Source of the DNA: Aradus depressus
Taxonomy: Eukaryota; Arthropoda; Insecta; Hemiptera; Aradidae
Direction: 5' to 3'
Assembly (NCBI GenBank): GCA_963662175.1
Contig: OY759225.1
Span: 16,603,601-16,667,600, forward strand
Length of the DNA stretch: 64,000 nucleotides
The translations under genes were made by a program, and so were the position numbers. Of the stretch, positions 19,293 through 30,038 are shown piece by piece (position 1 is the stretch's first letter; every line of letters starts with the position of its first letter). The notes below the pieces were generated by a model that worked only from the letters and a program-made list of their open reading frames with translations, did no database searches and was not told the DNA's origin.

Positions 19293-19565
19293 TCGACCGA
19301 GGCCCCTCGTTTATTTTATCTGGGAGGTAAAATAAACTTAAGCACGCCATCCTTCGGATGGGACGTTAAGCGATGGTCCCGAGCCTGTACGATGTCAGGT
19401 ACTCGTTAAAGACCCCTGCCCTAGGTGAATAAAAATTTAGGGTAGGCAAAATTTAGGCCTCCCACAGTAGAGTCGGGCTCATGTCCACCAGAGTGACGAA
19501 AGAGGGCTCTGGTAGTAGGCGATATGACCTCGTAGGGCATGAGTCATAAAACCTAACCAACCTAT
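19293..19565 (+). mobile_element. tRNA-derived SINE, 5'-truncated
   Basis: Begins at the CGACCGAGGCCCC junction after the B box, so the promoter is lost. Core, tail and the final AAAACCTAACCAACCTA are present, with one short deletion before GGGCATGAG. Confidence 0.85.
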
Positions 19566-19660
19566 TTTTGGAAAGAAGTATGTGAGAGTGTACGTACATA
19601 CATGGTCAATTTTTCCTGCACGATATCTAGCGAATGAAAAATTATATCGAATAAAATAAA

Positions 19661-19723
19661 GAGCGCTCTGGTAGTAGGCGATATGACCTCGTTGTTAAAG
19701 CCCGGGCATGAGTAACCTAACCT
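19661..19723 (+). mobile_element. SINE tail fragment
   Basis: Only AGAGCGCTCTGGTAGTAGGC through GGGCATGAG and AACCTAACCT remain, about 63 bases. This is an extreme 5' truncation. Confidence 0.8.
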
Positions 19724-20089
19724 CTAATATTTTATATGAAGTCTTCATAATAGACCTTTTTTTTTTTTTGCAAATGTGTATTTAGTAATTTTATTAAAAT
19801 GCGAACGAATTCGCAGTAAACCCCAGCGCACCTGAGCTAAGTTGTGATTTGTCTCTAGCTCTGACGGCGTCTTTACTTTTTGTCGTGGGACGTTACTGAT
19901 GGAGCATGAGATTATAAGCTTTTTTAGCAAGTGTTGTTAAATTCGTTCTGAGTTGTCAACAATTTTTAAGTAAAAAGTGAACCGTAAAATAATTTAATAT
20001 TTCCAAAATTATTTCGGAATTTCTAATTGTGATCTTATTTTAATTACAAGACTATCGTGTTTATACAATATGCATGTTTTTCTGTAGAA

Positions 20090-20205
20090 ATGTAGGTTAA
20101 TGAGATTAAAATATGAGAAGAATTTTCAGAAGCCAGGGCTGAGAAATATTCATTAACTAATAGAATATAACCTTACTCTTACTGGAATCTTATTCCCATT
20201 TTTTT
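20090..20205 (+). repeat. Direct repeat, first copy
   Basis: GGCTGAGAAATATTCATTAA and CTTACTCTTACTGGAATCTT recur with moderate divergence at 20860-20965. I cannot assign a class. Confidence 0.5.
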
Positions 20206-20286
20206 CTCTCCACATATTGCCAAAAAATTAATTATAAATGAATAAATAATTATATTTAACATTACACAAAATTACACATGATATCA

Positions 20287-20575
20287 GAGAGCGCTGGTAA
20301 ATCAGTGGTATGCGTGCTTGCTTACTGAGCTCAAGATAGTGTTTTTTTTTTATCTGGGATAAGAAAAAACACCTTCCTTCGGATGGGACGTTAATCGATG
20401 GTCACAGGTCTCGTTAAAGACCCCTCCCTATCCTAGGTGAACAAAAATTTAGGATAGGCAAAATTTAGGACTCTCTTAGAAGAGTCGGGCTCATGTCCAC
20501 CAGAGTAACGCGAGAGCGAGAGAGTTAGTAGGCGATATGATCTTGTAGTTCGAATATGAGTCACCATAACTATTA
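20287..20575 (+). mobile_element. tRNA-derived SINE, near full length with deleted B box
   Basis: The A-box half (GTAAATCAGTGGTATGCGTG) and the core are present. A deletion replaced by a T run removes the B-box region, so this copy should be silent. The 3' end is degenerate, without a clear CCTAA tail. Confidence 0.8.
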
Positions 20576-20859
20576 TCAGATTATAGACATAATAAAATAT
20601 TTTTAGTTAAAAATGTTACTGCTGAAATTTCATTGCTTCCTTCTTTTCCAGTAAACACACACAATGTTTACACATAACTATAAAAGTACTAATTACACTT
20701 TTTTTATTATTTTTTTTTTACAATTAAGAAGGTTATTACTTTCAGAGCTTATTCACTTTTTTTTTTTTTTTTTCTTAAAAATACTGTCACTCTACTTCTG
20801 GTTTACCCAGGCTGTTAACCCGGAGGCTAAAGTAAACATGGATGTTTTCCTTCAGAAAT

Positions 20860-20965
20860 ATAAATTAATGAGGTTAAATTATGAGGTCTCTTAGAATCCA
20901 GGACTGAGAAATATTCATTCATTAGAACGTTACTCTTACTGGAATCTTACTCCATATTCTTCCCT
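20860..20965 (+). repeat. Direct repeat, second copy
   Basis: Partner of 20090-20205, about 770 bases downstream in the same orientation. A SINE lies between them. Confidence 0.5.
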
Positions 20966-21027
20966 TCCTGGGAGATGGAAAGTATGGTCTCGCTAATCTT
21001 CAACGAATAATTACGTCATTTCTTCTA

Positions 21028-21299
21028 TCGTATTGCCTACTACCAGAACGCTCTTTCGTCACTCTGGTGAACACGAGCCCGACTCTACTGTGGGAGTCCT
21101 AAATTTTTATTCACCTGGGGCAGGGGTTTTTAACGACTACATGACATCGTACAGGCTCGGGACCATCGCTTAAAGTCCCGGAGGACGGCGTGCTTAAGTT
21201 TATTTTATAAAATAAACTAAGGGCTTCGGTCGGCTTTCTAACCCACGATCTTGAGCTCAGAAGGCAAGCACGCATACCACTGAGCTACCAGCGTCCTCT
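21028..21299 (-). mobile_element. tRNA-derived SINE
   Basis: Minus-strand copy with head (GAGGACGCTGGTAGCTCAGT), core and body. The 3' end is truncated within the GTAGTAGGC block, so the tail is absent. The B-box region is mutated. Confidence 0.85.
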
Positions 21300-21329
21300 A
21301 TTGAATATATAAACACAAAATATAGTATG

Positions 21330-21460
21330 AGAATTTAGGAGCCTCTATTTAAGTCAACTAATGAATTTTAGCGCAAACGTCCGACTGGTTTTGGGGGGAG
21401 CGAACAGTTGATTGATAGTTCTGGGGAAGTACATTGTCGGTGAATCACCGACGACTTTTT
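21330..21460 (-). repeat. R repeat, terminal fragment
   Basis: Contains CGACTGGTTTTGG-like sequence and ends at GGGGAAGTACATTGTCGGTG and AATCACCGACG, the conserved palindromic terminus of R. Confidence 0.7.
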
Positions 21461-21519
21461 TTTTAAATTATAATAATTTAAATTAGTATGTCTTGATCAT
21501 CACACTTTGAATTTCGTTC

Positions 21520-22110
21520 CCTCCCCCGTTATAAAGCCTTACCAACTATCCCATTAAGGCCTTCCCTTCCTTCCCCGCTATAACGTCCTACCTCCGTCCC
21601 CCGTTATAACGCCCTCCCTCCCTTCTCCGCTATAAAGTCCTACCTCCGTCCCCCACTATAACGCCCTCCCTCCCTTCCCCGCTATAACGCCCTCCCTCCT
21701 CCCCCGTTATAACGCCCTCCCTCCCTTCCCCGCTATAACACCCAAACTCCCTTCCCCGTTATAACGTCCTCCCTCCTCCCCCGGTATAACGCCCTCCCTC
21801 CCTTCTCCGCTATAACGTCCTACCTCCGTCCCCCCGCTATAACGCCCTCCCTCCCTTCTCCGCTATAACGTCCTACCTCCGTCCCCCCGCTATAACGCCT
21901 TCCCCCCTTCTCCGCTATAACGTCCTACCTCCGTCCCCCCGCTATAACGTCCTACCTCCGTCCCCCCGCTATAACGTCCTACCTCCGTCCCCCCGCTATA
22001 ACGCCCTCCCTCCCTTCTCCTCTATAACGTCCTACCTTCGTCCCCCGTTATAACGTCCTCCCTCCTCCCCCGGTATAACGCCCTCCCTCACTTCCCCGCT
22101 ATAACTTCCG
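21520..22110. repeat. CT-rich minisatellite
   Basis: About 20 imperfect units of roughly 26-37 bases are built on CCGCTATAACGCCCTCCCTC and CCGTCCCCCGCTATAACG. It directly precedes an R copy (22110 on). A second array of the same unit at 41860-42485 sits in the same position beside another R copy. Confidence 0.85.
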
Positions 22111-22575
22111 TCGTATTTATATACAATCATGAATCACGAGTAATGTACTTCCCCAGAACGAATTAATCAGTTAACTTGTCATCCTCCCTCCAAACCCAGT
22201 CGACCGTTGGCGCTAATAAACAACAGTTGAGTTACATAAGACCTCCTGGATCCTTTACTAAATTTTGTTTCGATAAATAAATCACATTGGCAGTTATTAG
22301 GGTTTTTGAGTTGAGCCCCCTCCCCTTAATCCTCCTTCCTTTTGGTCAATTTGGCTGAAAATCAATACGTGTCATCTTCGATTCACATTACAATTTCGTG
22401 TCGCTTTATTATTATAATACCATTACATTCATGCTATCGAGAGCTCCCGTGTTCACAGACTCAAAGAGACAGATTTTTTTTTCATACGGAATCTGGAGTT
22501 CGGATGCATGAAATTCCGTTTAAAACTCGTATCGAATTTTTGACCAATTACTACTTTGTATAGCTAGGGAAGTAA
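22110..22575 (+). repeat. R repeat, nearly complete
   Basis: Runs from TATATACAATCATGAATCAC through GTAATGTACTTCCCCAGAAC, CCAGTCGACCGTTGGCGC and GAGTTGAGCCCCCTCCCC to GAAATTCCGTTTAAAACTCG. It is non-coding and the class is unknown. Confidence 0.75.
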
Positions 22576-22579
22576 AACG

Positions 22580-22800
22580 TAGATGTCCTTCTATAAGGTC
22601 TATCGGAATTACTTTTTGTTTAATATTTTTATTACTAAAATCATTACTTTTATTAATTTTGAATATATATATATATATATTTTTTTTTTCTATTCTATAT
22701 TTTTTTTCTTATATTATGACCTGAGGAAGAGAAGTAAGAACACCCTGAAATATCGTCGTGAAAAAGACACTTAAGGAATGAATAATTATAAAAAATATTT
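22580..22800 (+). mobile_element. Penelope-like 3'-end fragment
   Basis: TATATATAT and a T-rich stretch precede GACCTGAGGAAG, a short insert, CCCTGAAATATCG and GAAAAAGACACT. The order matches 25560-25760 (minus) and 54120-54240 (plus). The hammerhead-like core is degraded here. Confidence 0.45.
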
Positions 22801-22861
22801 ATCATATAATTTCGTTTATAATCAAATTTTGAATCTTCTGTATTTATTAGAGTTATTATTA

Positions 22862-23250
22862 TATGAGGAGTTTGGAGCCAGAGCGGACCAACCCACAATT
22901 TTTCGGAAAATGAGTTATTACCATACTGATGTTGACATAGGTTCCCTTTTTTCAAAACCAGTGTGGATCACTTAGTTTCTTCACTTCAGTGATAGATAGC
23001 AGCACTTTAAGTTTAGTCCACAAGTATTTTGTGCATATATTTTCAAAGTCACAATGGATCATACGGCCTTCAAAAACTTTGTAGAACACAAAAAGGGATT
23101 ACTCATCCAATACTATTCTAAAATTTCAAATATAAATAAATATTTGGGGTCCATTTATGGAGATAAACAAAATGTACTCAATTTTCAATTGCCATTTTCT
23201 ATCTGTTCAGTTTCAACCAGTTGGTCCGCTCTGGCTCCAAACTCCTCATA
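22862..23250 (+). mobile_element. MITE with 31-bp perfect inverted ends, copy 1
   Basis: The first 31 bases (TATGAGGAGTTTGGAGCCAG...) are repeated in inverse orientation at 23220-23250 without a mismatch. TA dinucleotides flank both ends, as with Tc1/mariner-type insertion. Length is 389 bp. An inner ORF (from ATG 23054) is also open in copy 2 at 53572-53937, but I recognise no domain; it probably reflects high sequence identity only. Confidence 0.85.
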
Positions 23251-23319
23251 TATACTAATTTATTTTTTATTATTCATTTTTATTTTTACTTTTTTGATTC
23301 TATTGTTATTACTAATCTC

Positions 23320-23455
23320 TGTATCCGACTCTAAGTTTTAATAACTGTTTATGTATCTAAATTATAAGCTATCTTATTGCGTACATTCTTATGACGTATC
23401 CTATTGTTATGTTATGGTTTAACGATTATAAATGTCATTATTATTATTTTGACAT
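23320..23455 (+). mobile_element. LINE 3'-tail fragment
   Basis: Homologous to 38105-38215 over GACTCTAAG, TTATAAGCTATCTTA, GTTATGGTTTAACG and a terminal ATTATTATT. It lies directly downstream of the MITE. Confidence 0.55.
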
Positions 23456-23457
23456 AA

Positions 23458-23718
<261 letters not shown>

Positions 23719-23725
23719 TAATAGT

Positions 23726-23735
<10 letters not shown>

Positions 23736-23762
<27 letters not shown>
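23736..23762. repeat. (TA)n microsatellite
   Basis: About 13 TA units in intron 3, adjacent to a SINE. Confidence 0.9.
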
Positions 23763-23763
<1 letters not shown>

Positions 23764-23769
23764 AGTGGG

Positions 23770-24016
23770 CTGGTATGTATACCTAGGGACCTAAGCACCC
23801 AATGCTTGTATCCCTTCCATCTCAGCTCTCCTGTGGGACTCCTAAATTCTAAATTTTGCCTATCCAGGTTTAGTAACCTAAGGTTACTTAAAGTCCTATC
23901 TGAAGGATGACGTGCTCAATAGTTTTCCCTCCTCAAGAAAAAAACCTAAGGGCCTACGATAGTAGGGTTTAGCAGGCTAGCATGCTATGTCTGAGCTACA
24001 GCTGCCCTCAATTGTC
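23770..24016 (-). mobile_element. Diverged SINE, old subfamily
   Basis: Minus-strand copy with CCTAGGGACCTAAGCACC in place of the usual 3' body, a degenerate core (GACGTGCTCA complement region) and a poor tRNA-like head near 23960-24010. It shares its 3' end with 15515-15700. Confidence 0.65.
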
Positions 24017-24047
24017 AACTATTGATTTTAACCAAAAGTGCGTTTTA

Positions 24048-24366
24048 GTTATTATGACTCATCCCTTGGCTTTAACTACGAGGTCATATCGCCTACTACC
24101 AGAGCGCTCTTTCGTCGATGAGCCCGACTCTAATCTGGGAGCACTAAATGTTGCCTACCTAGGTTTATTAACCTAGGATAAGGGTTTTTAACGAGTACCT
24201 GACATTGTACAGTCTCGGGACCATTGCTTAACGTCCCATTCGAAGGACGGCGCGCACAAGGTTTTTTCACCCCAGATAGAAAACTTAAGGGCCTCAGCTG
24301 GATTTTGAACCCGCGATCTTTAGCTCAGTAAGCAAGCATGCATACCACTGAGCTACAGGCGTCCTC
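24048..24366 (-). mobile_element. tRNA-derived SINE, nearly full length
   Basis: The minus-strand copy starts GAGGACGCCTGTAGCTCAGT and has the A box, a mutated B box, the core (CGTCCTTCGAATGGGACG) and the body to CATAATAACTAA. No CCTAA tail is visible. Confidence 0.88.
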
Positions 24367-24467
24367 ATCCGTGGGTTTTAGAGGGAAAGCGATAACTAAT
24401 AAATTCGTGCTGAGGAAGTACATTTCCGGTGATTTTTTTTTTTTTAAATGGACAAACATTATTTATA

Positions 24468-24480
24468 TCTAAACCTGACA
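24468..24480. repeat. Target-site duplication, left copy
   Basis: TCTAAACCTGACA is repeated exactly at 24567-24579 around the truncated SINE. Confidence 0.9.
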
Positions 24481-24566
24481 CCAGAGTGACGAAAGAGCGT
24501 TCTGGTAGTAGGCGATATGACCTCATAGTTAAAGCCCTGGCATGAGTCATAAAACCTAACCTAACC
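24481..24566 (+). mobile_element. 5'-truncated SINE with exact 13-bp duplication
   Basis: Only the last 86 bases of the SINE are present, from CCAGAGTGACGAAAGAGCG to AAAACCTAACCTAACC. Exact 13-base duplications flank it. The abrupt 5' truncation and intact 3' end are hallmarks of LINE-mediated target-primed reverse transcription, and they prove that the CCTAA repeats are the mobile terminus. Confidence 0.92.
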
Positions 24567-25160
24567 TCTAAACCTGACAATGACGTACCGCCAAAACCGC
24601 TAGTTTGTGTATTCATTTTTCTTAGAAATAGACAATAGTCCCTCAACGTTTTATTGTTATTTTAAACTTTGTTTTAAGTTAGAGGAGGTTGATACTATTT
24701 TCGTTATTCTTTTTTTGAAATTATGGACGCCTGTTTACCTGAGATAATTTTAGATTACACAATTATTTGCCAACTTCTTCTGAACAAAAAAATGAGGTCG
24801 TGCCAATTATTTCATTTATACCATGAAGACAGGAAATGGTGTGTTACCTGTTTTGTTCTATACTTGGTTACTTTTCACTTAGATTGTAGTTGATCTTTGG
24901 GAATATAATATATATATATATATATTACTATTATTGATGCTTTAGGGGGTCCCACATTCGTCTCAAAAACACGATTTCCACGCTTTTTCGAGTAGTATAT
25001 TAAGAACTGAAATTTTTTTCGATTTTATTGTTATTTTTCTGTATAATTCCAATTCCAAGTCGTGCCCCATTTAATTACAAGTAATATCATCATAAAAAAA
25101 CATTATTTCAAGTACTTAGAAGTTAACCAAGGAATATTAATTATAGACAAAATGACAGAT

Positions 25161-25504
25161 GAGAAATAAAAATTATTCAAAATGCTACCATTGCGTCTGA
25201 TTTTAATGCGGATAACTTTAGTATATGAACATTTGATGAAAATTAGTGTAAATTCTTTATATAAGTGAAATTGAAATTGAAAAAAATGTGCAATTTTAAT
25301 TAATATAGGACAAAATTGAAAATAGGAGTAATGACTCCTAATAATTCTGTATAATTAGTAGGTAGCTTCAAAAGTTAGTTTGGGTATTCGAAAAACTCGG
25401 TTGTCAGAGTCCGGTGATTTTCTGCAGATCAAGATTATTTCCAACGCATCAATTCGCATTAAAATCTGACGCAATGGTAGCATTTTGAATAATTTTTATT
25501 TCTC
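25161..25504. repeat. Inverted repeat with ~50-bp arms
   Basis: The left arm 25161-25211 (GAGAAATAAAAATTATTCAA...) and right arm 25455-25504 are reverse complements with about two differences. About 245 bases of unique AT-rich sequence lie between them. It could be a MITE, but no flanking duplication is evident. Confidence 0.7.
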
Positions 25505-25559
25505 GTATGTGTAGACACATAAGTAGACACATTTTTCAATTTATTAAAAATTAACATTA

Positions 25560-25760
25560 GATTAAGACAATTTTTTTAAAAACTCTTTGGCAGTGTCTTT
25601 ATCCCAACGATGTTTCGGGATGTTCTTACGTCCCATCATCAGGTCCCAATTTGCGAGATATAGAAAAAAACAAAAAAACAATATAATAATAAAAATGTAT
25701 ATATATATATAAATCAATAAAAAATAAAAAATTATAAATGAAACAATAACGTACATTCGA
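25560..25760 (-). mobile_element. Penelope-like 3'-end fragment with hammerhead-like motif
   Basis: On the minus strand, CTGATGA, a GGGA...UCCC stem and GAAACATCG occupy 25611-25643. ATAAAGACACTGCC follows, and a T/A-rich stretch with TATATATATATA precedes. The order matches 22580-22800 and 54120-54240. Confidence 0.55.
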
Positions 25761-26131
25761 CTTACCTTTAAGGTGTTGAGGAACTCTGCCCAAAAAATAA
25801 AAATGAAACCTTAGTATCAAATAATGTTTTTGGATATAAAACACGATTCTTTATTGTGATTATATTATTCTTTTTGAACAGTGAGAATAAAATTCCGTTT
25901 CCGTGTAAAGGGTTTCCTCTAACATAAACATTTTTAGTTGAAGTTTAAATCTTTATGAGTTATTCTTTCTTCTTAGTATACCCAGTAACGCCAGAGTGAA
26001 ATGAATTTGAGAGGGTGGATGGTATAAAGAAATCCTGTTATGGCCACATCATATATTTTCTGCTAGTGCAGGCAGATGCAGTCATATATATGCTTAACTT
26101 TATTTACATGTATTATCTATTTGATGTTCAG

Positions 26132-26337
26132 GTTCGTCGTTCACAAAGGCCAAGCCCAAAGGCGGTCTCATGGCAGTTACGCGGCTTGGTCTCGTTCGTC
26201 TTGTCTTTCTGCCGCTCTACGTCAGATGGTGGTCATCCCAAACTTCGCCCACACTCTTCGTCTTTCTTCTCTTCGTTCATGTTCTTCAGATAATCAATTT
26301 GTTTCTCTATCTCTACATGCCTGAAGAAATTATCAAG
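26132..26337 (+). CDS. phtf: phtf coding exon 3
   Basis: Acceptor AG at 26130-26131; donor GTAAGT at 26338. It starts in the phase left by exon 2 (G + GT gives Gly58) and encodes residues 59-126. SSFTKAKPKGGLMAVTRLG is followed by VRLVFLPLYVRWW and a hydrophobic run of about 25 residues (TLFVFLLFVHVLQIINLFLY), which is the first predicted membrane segment. Vertebrate PHTF has the same order: SAFAKAKPE, the Arg-rich LTRKG-like patch, the RWW motif and a membrane helix. The exon ends on a codon boundary after EEIIK. Confidence 0.92.
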
Positions 26338-26519
26338 GTAAGTTTCTGCTTAACTCATTTTTATACTTTCCTTACGCAGTTATGTAATCGATTAGAAATT
26401 GGATAGTGAGTTTTGAACGGAATTTCATTTTTTCCGACCCCAAAATTCCAGAAATGAAAAAAAAAAAAAATTTGCTGTGACAATGTGTCTGTGAACACGA
26501 TAACTCCCGATAGAATGAT

Positions 26520-27102
26520 CTGTGCCGGATTAGCCACGTAGCAAGAGTAGCAAATGCTACGGACCCCGCGAATTGGGGGGCCCCGCGGTCCAACGCCTGT
26601 CTGACCGTAAAAAAATATCAATTTAGATAGCGTAAAAATATTTTGCATGCCTTAAGCGCGAAGCGCTTTGGCTATGCTTTACTCCCACCTGAAAATCTAA
26701 AACTCGATTTCGTCACGTTAAATCTTATCTGAAATTAATTATTTACATTTATATGGTACCTATATCTTTAGAATCGTGTTTCCCAAACGTAGAAATTGCC
26801 TTGCGCATTTACTTGTCTCTCATGATCACTAACTGCAGTGGCGAACGTTCTTTTTCAACATTAAAACGTATTCAAAATGAGTTAAGGAACACGATGGGCC
26901 AAGAACGTCTTAATCATCTCACTTTGATGAATATAGAGCATGATTTGCTTAAAGAAGTCGATAAATTTGCCCATATTATCCAGAAAAGTTTATTTGTAAC
27001 AGTTTTGTTTTATTTAATACCCTAAACTTGAGAACCTAAAGCAAACAGAGGGCCTCTTGACAGAATTTGCTACAGGCCCCTCGCTGGCTTAATCCGGCAC
27101 TG
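26520..27102 (+). mobile_element. hAT transposon, internally deleted, with 8-bp duplication
   Basis: The left end CTGTGCCGGATTAG and right end, read inversely as CAGTGCCGGATTAAG, form inverted termini. The 8-mer AGAATGAT lies directly outside both (26512-26519 and 27103-27110), as expected for hAT. At 583 bp it is far shorter than an autonomous element and retains only the end of the transposase gene. Confidence 0.9.
26753..27025 (+). pseudogene. hAT transposase C-terminal dimerisation domain remnant
   Basis: An open frame of 90 codons carries the signature of the hAT C-terminal dimerisation domain: RIYLSLMITNCSGERSFSTL, then LKRIQNELRNTM and LNHLTLMNIEHDL. This resembles ZMYM1/THAP-linked hAT proteins. 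The zinc finger and catalytic core are absent. The frame ends at TAA 27023-27025, near the true C terminus. It lies wholly within the hAT element and has no promoter of its own; I regard it as a transposon remnant, not a domesticated gene. Confidence 0.8.
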
Positions 27103-27596
27103 AGAATGATTGTGTTTCCATAATTCCATAACGACGACACCTATTAATTTTCAGCCAATCGGCTTACAGGGCGATTAAAACAAAAACTCTAATAACTCCC
27201 ATATTAATGAATGTTCTGACACGAAATTTCATACGTAAAATAACATCATAAGGACGACACATCTTAATTTTCAGCAGAATTGACGAAAGGGGATGATCAG
27301 AGGGGGAGGCTCAACTCAAAAACCCTAATAACTGCCGATTTAATGAATGTATCGAAATGAAATTTTATATTTGAATTCAAAATCCAAGAAGGACGGTAAC
27401 TATTAATTTTTCGCAATATCAGCAGCAGGGAAGAGGGGATCTGAGAATAGACAAAACCCTAATAACTGTCGATATAATGAATATATCGACAAAATTTAGT
27501 ATGATAATCAGAAGCCTCTACGTTAGTCAACTATAGATTTTTAGCTCAAACCGTCAATTGGTTTTGGAGGCGAAGCGAAAACTTAATTGATTAATT

Positions 27597-28531
27597 GAGG
27601 AAAATTTAATTTTGTTGGCCTCTTTAGGTCTACTATACTTTATTTATTTCATCATTCTGACGTTTCGGCTTCTATGAGCCATTTTCATACATCACAGAAA
27701 CGATCATCAATAATTAATCATTATTGTTATGAAAAGTCATTTTTCAACTGTAAAATAGGCCATCTATTGGCACTGCAGTATAATATGGACATAGCCAGAT
27801 GTACGTGTAATCGATGGCCTATAATTATTGTTAAATTGTTCCAGTGACGTATGAAAATTGTTCATAGAAGCCGAAAGTCATAAAGAAAGAAATGAGAAGA
27901 AATTTTATTATTCTGGGACCGAGGTCCCCTAAGAATAAATACATCCACAGTAAAGAAAAGAATGAAATATAGTATCAGTACAAAGAAATAAAAAGATGGG
28001 TAAATAAAATTAGTGCTACATTGGTGAAAAACTATACAATTAAAAAAATAGATAAACAAAAGATTAACAGGAAAAAACATAAAATTAACAACTTCATTAT
28101 GATGAAAACAATAAATAAAAGTATTTATATATAATAAAAATCGACCGAGCATAATACTGTGATGGTTGATTATAAAAGAGAAGGGAGGATGTCCAGACAA
28201 GGTTTGAAATAAAATTAATTTTAGAAAGTAGGAGCTAGATAGAGAAGTGTGAGGAGAGAGAAGAAGAATAAAAATAGTCAAAATAAAATAAGATAAAAAA
28301 ATAAATAAATGCATGATAAAAATATATAAATGTGTAAAATGAACAAAAAAGGAATAATATTGAGTATGATCGAATAATTTAGGAAATATGATAAAAGAAA
28401 TATAATAAAAATAGAGAATAACCAAGACAAAAAAGAGAATGATTGAATAAATAAAATATAGTAGACTTAAAGAGGCCAACAAAATTAATTTTCCCTCAAA
28501 TATTCACGAAATATAAACCACTACTGGAAAT
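27597..28531. mobile_element. Penelope-like foldback insertion with 14-bp duplication
   Basis: TTAATTGATTAATT at 27583-27596 and 28532-28545 flanks the insert, which splits an R copy. The ends are inverted: AATTTTGTTGGCCTCTTTAG near 27612 pairs with the complement near 28470-28490. Hammerhead-like motifs with AGAAGCCGAAA occur in opposite orientations at about 27665-27697 (minus) and 27847-27880 (plus). No protein is coded; the 206-codon minus-strand ORF here is low-complexity. Confidence 0.65.
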
Positions 28532-28545
28532 TTAATTGATTAATT

Positions 28546-28590
28546 CTTTCTGGGGATGTACTTCGCCGATGATTCACTGACACCTTGTTT
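28546..28590 (-). repeat. R repeat, terminal piece
   Basis: Continues the R copy after the insertion and ends in GGGGATGTACTTCGCCGATG and a degraded TCACTGAC terminus. Confidence 0.65.
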
Positions 28591-29384
28591 TTTTTTATAT
28601 AGTTCTATATTACATGTTTCTGAAACTAAACATTTGGGAAAAAATAAAAATTCTATAAGAGGATTATGTACATTTTAAGCCTTCAATTTTGTATTTTCAG
28701 TTATCCGAGTTCAGAAAATGAAATAGGGTGAACATTTTTATAAGAAAATAACTCAAAAATGACACTTTGTGCCGAAAGATGGGCAGTAATTCTACAAGTT
28801 TGTTTTTATCGACTATAAGCCTCCTTAATTTATCACTTTTTTCCCCCGTTTTAAGTAAAAACATGATTATTAAGGCCATTTAAATCTATAAAATTCGTTC
28901 TCTTTTTATTTCTAAATAAAAATAAATAAATAGATAAAAGTTGATTGTAGTTTTATAATTTTCAAAAATTTCGAGTATAATTTAGCGTACAATTTAGAGA
29001 AGTGAAAGATTGTGTAGTGGGGGAAAAGGATGCATGTTCGTTGGATATTTTCAGGTCGCATCTCTGCAGGTCGCTACTGTTTTTCTCGGCCCCGCCCCGT
29101 CACTTAGTTGCTTCCGACACATCTTTATTTTTGGTAATTATTTATTTATTTTTATTTATTTTACAAAGCGATATTATTTATTTCTCATTGAAAGAAAACA
29201 TAAACAAGAAAAATAATTCCCATGTCCTTTTCATCTTGAAACGACGCTATTGTATATTTTATTTTTTCATTATAATTTATTTATATTTATTTATAGATAT
29301 GTACATATTTGTTATTATTGAGAAATGAGGATGAGGTTTTCATGTAATGTTCCTTGAGTTGACAGGTGTAGAAAATAGTAGATT
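28591..29384. other. Intron 4 sequence without recognised content
   Basis: AT-rich sequence; short ORFs only, with no repeat family recognised. Confidence 0.5.
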
Positions 29385-29980
29385 ATTTTATTTCCTCAGT
29401 CACAAATTCGTTGTAAAGTTTTCTGTGGAATTTCATGTTTTCCGACTTCTAGATTAAAAAAAAAAAAAAAATGTTTGTCTGTCTGTGAGCACAACTCCCG
29501 ATAGAATAAATGTGTGGACACGTAAATATATAATTTTATATGTATATCCAAAACCCTCTAAGAACACCTATTATTTTTCAGCCAAATCGACCAAAATGAA
29601 GAGAAGGACTAGGGGAGAGAATTAGCATAAAAAAACTTTGATAATTGTCGATAAAATGGAATTATCGATACGAAATTTTATATGTGTATTCAGAACTATC
29701 TAACGTCAATACCTACTCTTTTTCAACCAAATCGACTAAAGGAGAGGGAGGATTAGGGGGAGGCTCAACATAAAAGCTCTAATCACTGCCGATAGTAATT
29801 TCTGTAGCAGGATTTAATTACATTCCTTACAAAGGGAATCTGCATTGTGAAGGATAGCATTAGAGACGTAGAATGGAGCGTTTGTGATTTTACGAAGGAT
29901 ACGGGATTGTAGACTTTGGATTCTATAAAATACTGAGAATAGGAGATTTTCCGACCTCCTGATTCTAAAAATGAAAAAAA
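29385..29980 (-). repeat. R repeat, 3' half
   Basis: Carries GGAATTTCATGTTTTCCGAC, ACAACTCCCGATAGAATAAA and two ACTGCCGATA-type blocks in reverse orientation. A second start of the same family (TTTTCCGACCTCCTGATTC) sits at about 29950, just before an unrelated ~600-bp segment. Confidence 0.6.
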
Positions 29981-30038
29981 CATTCAGGCGTAGTCAAGGT
30001 CCACGCCTTAGATTTTCCGTGAAAACGTCAGGATAAAA

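Larger units (their letters stand above)
26375..27582 (-). repeat. R repeat, long copy interrupted by a hAT element
   Basis: Minus-strand R blocks are visible on both sides of the hAT insertion: TTTTGAACGGAATTTCATTT, AACACGATAACTCCCGATAG, then AACTCCCATATTAATGAATG and AACTGCCGATTTAATGAATG. The copy continues beyond a Penelope-like insert to its terminus near 28590. Confidence 0.7.

Noticed and set aside
23054..23341. 95-codon ORF also open in the copy at 53488-53745
   Set aside because: Both lie in the same MITE family, too short to encode a transposase. Conservation reflects recent copying.
26753..27025. Domesticated hAT-derived host gene
   Set aside because: It lies inside a short element with intact inverted ends and duplications, so it is a simple transposon relic.
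27862..28482. 206-codon minus-strand ORF rich in Phe, Ile, Leu and Tyr
   Set aside because: It reads the complement of an A/T-rich, low-complexity stretch inside a Penelope-like insert. The hydrophobic composition follows from base composition, and no domain is recognisable.
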